NCBI GenBank assembly: GCA_964577115.1
Contig: CAZNXJ010000005.1
Coordinates: 124,001-188,000 of the forward strand
Direction of reading: 5' to 3'
DNA: 64,000 nt
Origin: CAZNXJ01 sp964577115
GTDB lineage: Bacteria; Planctomycetota; Planctomycetia; Pirellulales; Pirellulaceae
A model generated the notes under the pieces. The model saw nothing but the letters and a program-made list of their open reading frames with translations, ran no database searches and was not told the DNA's origin. The first letter of the stretch is position 1. Each line of letters begins with the position of its first letter. Positions 62,598-64,000 of the stretch are shown here, in pieces. The translations under genes were made by a program, and so were the position numbers.

Positions 62598-63956
62598 TTA
62601 AAAATTCAACAGGTATTCGGGGATGGCGATGAAGTACTTCAGGTTGAACATCCACCGCAGCGACATCTTGATCGGTAGCAGCATCATGAACAGCAACAGG
62701 TTGGCCATCACCATGTAGCGGATGAAGCCCATGCGCATGTAGAGCTGCCGGAAAAAGCGGGAGAACATCACGAGCGCCGGCGGCGTCAGAGTCAAGTACG
62801 CCAGCACCAGCACGATGCCCGGCAGCTCGCGAAGAACTATGTACCCCAGTTTCGTTCCCAGAGCGGCTTCCGCCGGCGCTTTCGGCCGCGGTTGGTTCAG
62901 CAGCGAAACCCAAAAGATCTCGGACAAGTCCACGTTATTCAGTGCTTCGACCTTGTGGGCATCCCACGTCTCGTAGGGGCCGAAGAAGTTCCAGTTCGGT
63001 CCACGCAGGAAGGTGCCCATCACGATCAGCGTCACCCAGAGGACGATGAACCCGAACTGGAATGTCAGGTAGGCGAACTTCCGCTCGTTGATCGTGTAAT
63101 AGCCGTTGCCGGCCTTGTTGAAATCGATGTACGGGATGGCCATCAAGCCGACGATAATCAAGCTCGGTAGCACCACGCCGGCCATCCAAGGATCGTAATA
63201 GACGAGCATTTCCTGGAGGCCAAGGAAGTACCACGGCGCCTTCGACGGGTTGGGCGTCTTCACGGCACTGGCGGGCTCTTCGAGCGGCGCCTGGAGCGTG
63301 ATGGCCCAGACGAGCATGAACGCTGTCAGCGCAACCATGCAGATCAGCTCGGTGTACACCAAATCCGGCCAGACAAGAATCTTTTCATTGTCGACGGCTT
63401 CGAGCGGCGGGAGCCCCTGAGCCTTGCGGTCGTCATTGATCACCGCGCGGCGGGCGCTGAGCCACGTGAAGAAGCCCAAGAGGAAAATCAATCCGACGAT
63501 CGGCACGTTGTCTGGCTTCTGAACGATCGCGGCAAAGTCCGGATCCGTCATCGACATGCCCATTAGTAGCAGCGAGACGTTCAGCAGGACCCACGCCACC
63601 GTCGTATCCACGAAGAACCGCCGGAACACAAACATGAGCGTCAGCAGGATCAGCGATCCCACGCTGTATTCCATCGGCCCCATGAAACCGTTGACCGCAT
63701 CCCGGACGCCGTGCGGCACCGAGACAAGTTCCATCAGGTAGGGCCGGCCGCTGTACGCGATCGGCGAGATGATGAGAAAGAACAGGGACAGAACGAGCCA
63801 AAACCAGGCGGTGGAAATCCCGAGCAGCCGGCGACCGCGGCCCGTCTGCCACAGATAAAGCCACGCGCCGAAGTTGAGGATCGATAGAAACAAGTAGTAG
63901 CTACCCAGAAAGGGCGCCACCGAGCGATAGAATTCCTCGATATTATGGCCGTGCAT
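62598..63956 (-). CDS. Cytochrome b C-terminal-type subunit of a bc complex
   Basis: 452 residues, about nine or ten helices. The segment PNPSKAPWYFLGLQEMLVYY (about 236-255) and the following DPWMAGVVLPSLIIVG match the C-terminal half (subunit IV-like) of split cytochrome b in bacterial quinol-cytochrome c reductases. The PEWY Qo-site motif is APWY, so the Glu is missing. No membrane His pairs for heme b are seen, so the heme-b half must be another protein, presumably upstream outside the window. The first 190 residues add five helices not typical of subunit IV. Start ATG 63956. Confidence 0.85.
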   Translation of the reverse strand: MHGHNIEEFYRSVAPFLGSYYLFLSILNFGAWLYLWQTGRGRRLLGISTAWFWLVLSLFFLIISPIAYSGRPYLMELVSVPHGVRDAVNGFMGPMEYSVGSLILLTLMFVFRRFFVDTTVAWVLLNVSLLLMGMSMTDPDFAAIVQKPDNVPIVGLIFLLGFFTWLSARRAVINDDRKAQGLPPLEAVDNEKILVWPDLVYTELICMVALTAFMLVWAITLQAPLEEPASAVKTPNPSKAPWYFLGLQEMLVYYDPWMAGVVLPSLIIVGLMAIPYIDFNKAGNGYYTINERKFAYLTFQFGFIVLWVTLIVMGTFLRGPNWNFFGPYETWDAHKVEALNNVDLSEIFWVSLLNQPRPKAPAEAALGTKLGYIVLRELPGIVLVLAYLTLTPPALVMFSRFFRQLYMRMGFIRYMVMANLLLFMMLLPIKMSLRWMFNLKYFIAIPEYLLNF

Positions 63957-63976
63957 CGGGAATAGCCGTCATGGGG

Positions 63977-64000
63977 TTACGAGGTGTACGGGTCCAGCAA
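63977..64000 (-). CDS. Possible last codons of the preceding bc-complex gene
   Basis: The minus-strand frame reads LLDPYTS then stop (TAA at 63977-63979), 20 bp before the cytochrome b start. All seven codons end in G or C, as in the neighbours, unlike the other two frames. If right, it is the C-terminus of the gene before, perhaps the heme-b half of cytochrome b. Too short to be sure. Confidence 0.4.
   Translation of the reverse strand: MLDPYTS

Overview
The window reads as a high-GC chromosome segment of a planctomycete, most likely of the Pirellula-like order. This is inferred from family content: a TIGR03000 surface protein, a planctomycete-type lipoprotein at the left edge, an HTTM protein with its partner, NPCBM and prenyltransferase-repeat proteins, a MoxR/DUF58/VWA operon, and an aa3 oxidase operon with unusual subunits. 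I see no rRNA, tRNA, CRISPR array, transposase or phage gene. It looks like core genome rather than an island.

Left part (1-28 kb): housekeeping genes in short units. These are pdxA; a membrane protein with dtd; a YdjM-type hydrolase; a CvpA protein; accA; a Ser/Thr kinase; a glycosyltransferase with truA and asd; an HTTM pair; a Gly/Ser-rich TIGR03000 protein with a very strong terminator; and a secreted isoaspartyl methyltransferase divergent from an HpcH/HpaI aldolase. A rightmost-to-leftmost unit follows: B12/radical SAM, MazG, a large exported membrane protein and an ABC ATPase. Then come a Rieske ferredoxin, a DUF6263-like protein, a metallo-hydrolase, pgi and archaeal-type phosphoglycerate mutase.

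Middle (27.7-43.4 kb, all minus strand): PQQ-propeller protein, MoxR ATPase, DUF58, BatA-type and VWA proteins, a 1205-residue coiled-coil membrane protein, a Gln-rich secreted protein, a Tat-type prenyltransferase-repeat protein and an NPCBM protein. This looks like an envelope-associated chaperone and von Willebrand factor system.

Right part (43.4-64 kb, all minus strand): a respiratory super-cluster. In transcription order it holds the C-terminal-type cytochrome b subunit, a giant octaheme cytochrome c with a coiled coil and a PDZ-like domain, two amicyanin-like cupredoxins, a diheme cytochrome c lipoprotein, COX2, an A2-type COX1, heme A and heme O synthases, a COX3 with a roughly 250-residue insert, COX4, an ABC-2 exporter, SCO, DUF420 and two small membrane proteins. 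My reading is a quinol-to-oxygen chain whose bc part and oxidase are linked on the periplasmic side by multiheme and blue-copper carriers, possibly held together by coiled coils. The heme-b half of cytochrome b and the Rieske subunit would lie beyond the right edge.
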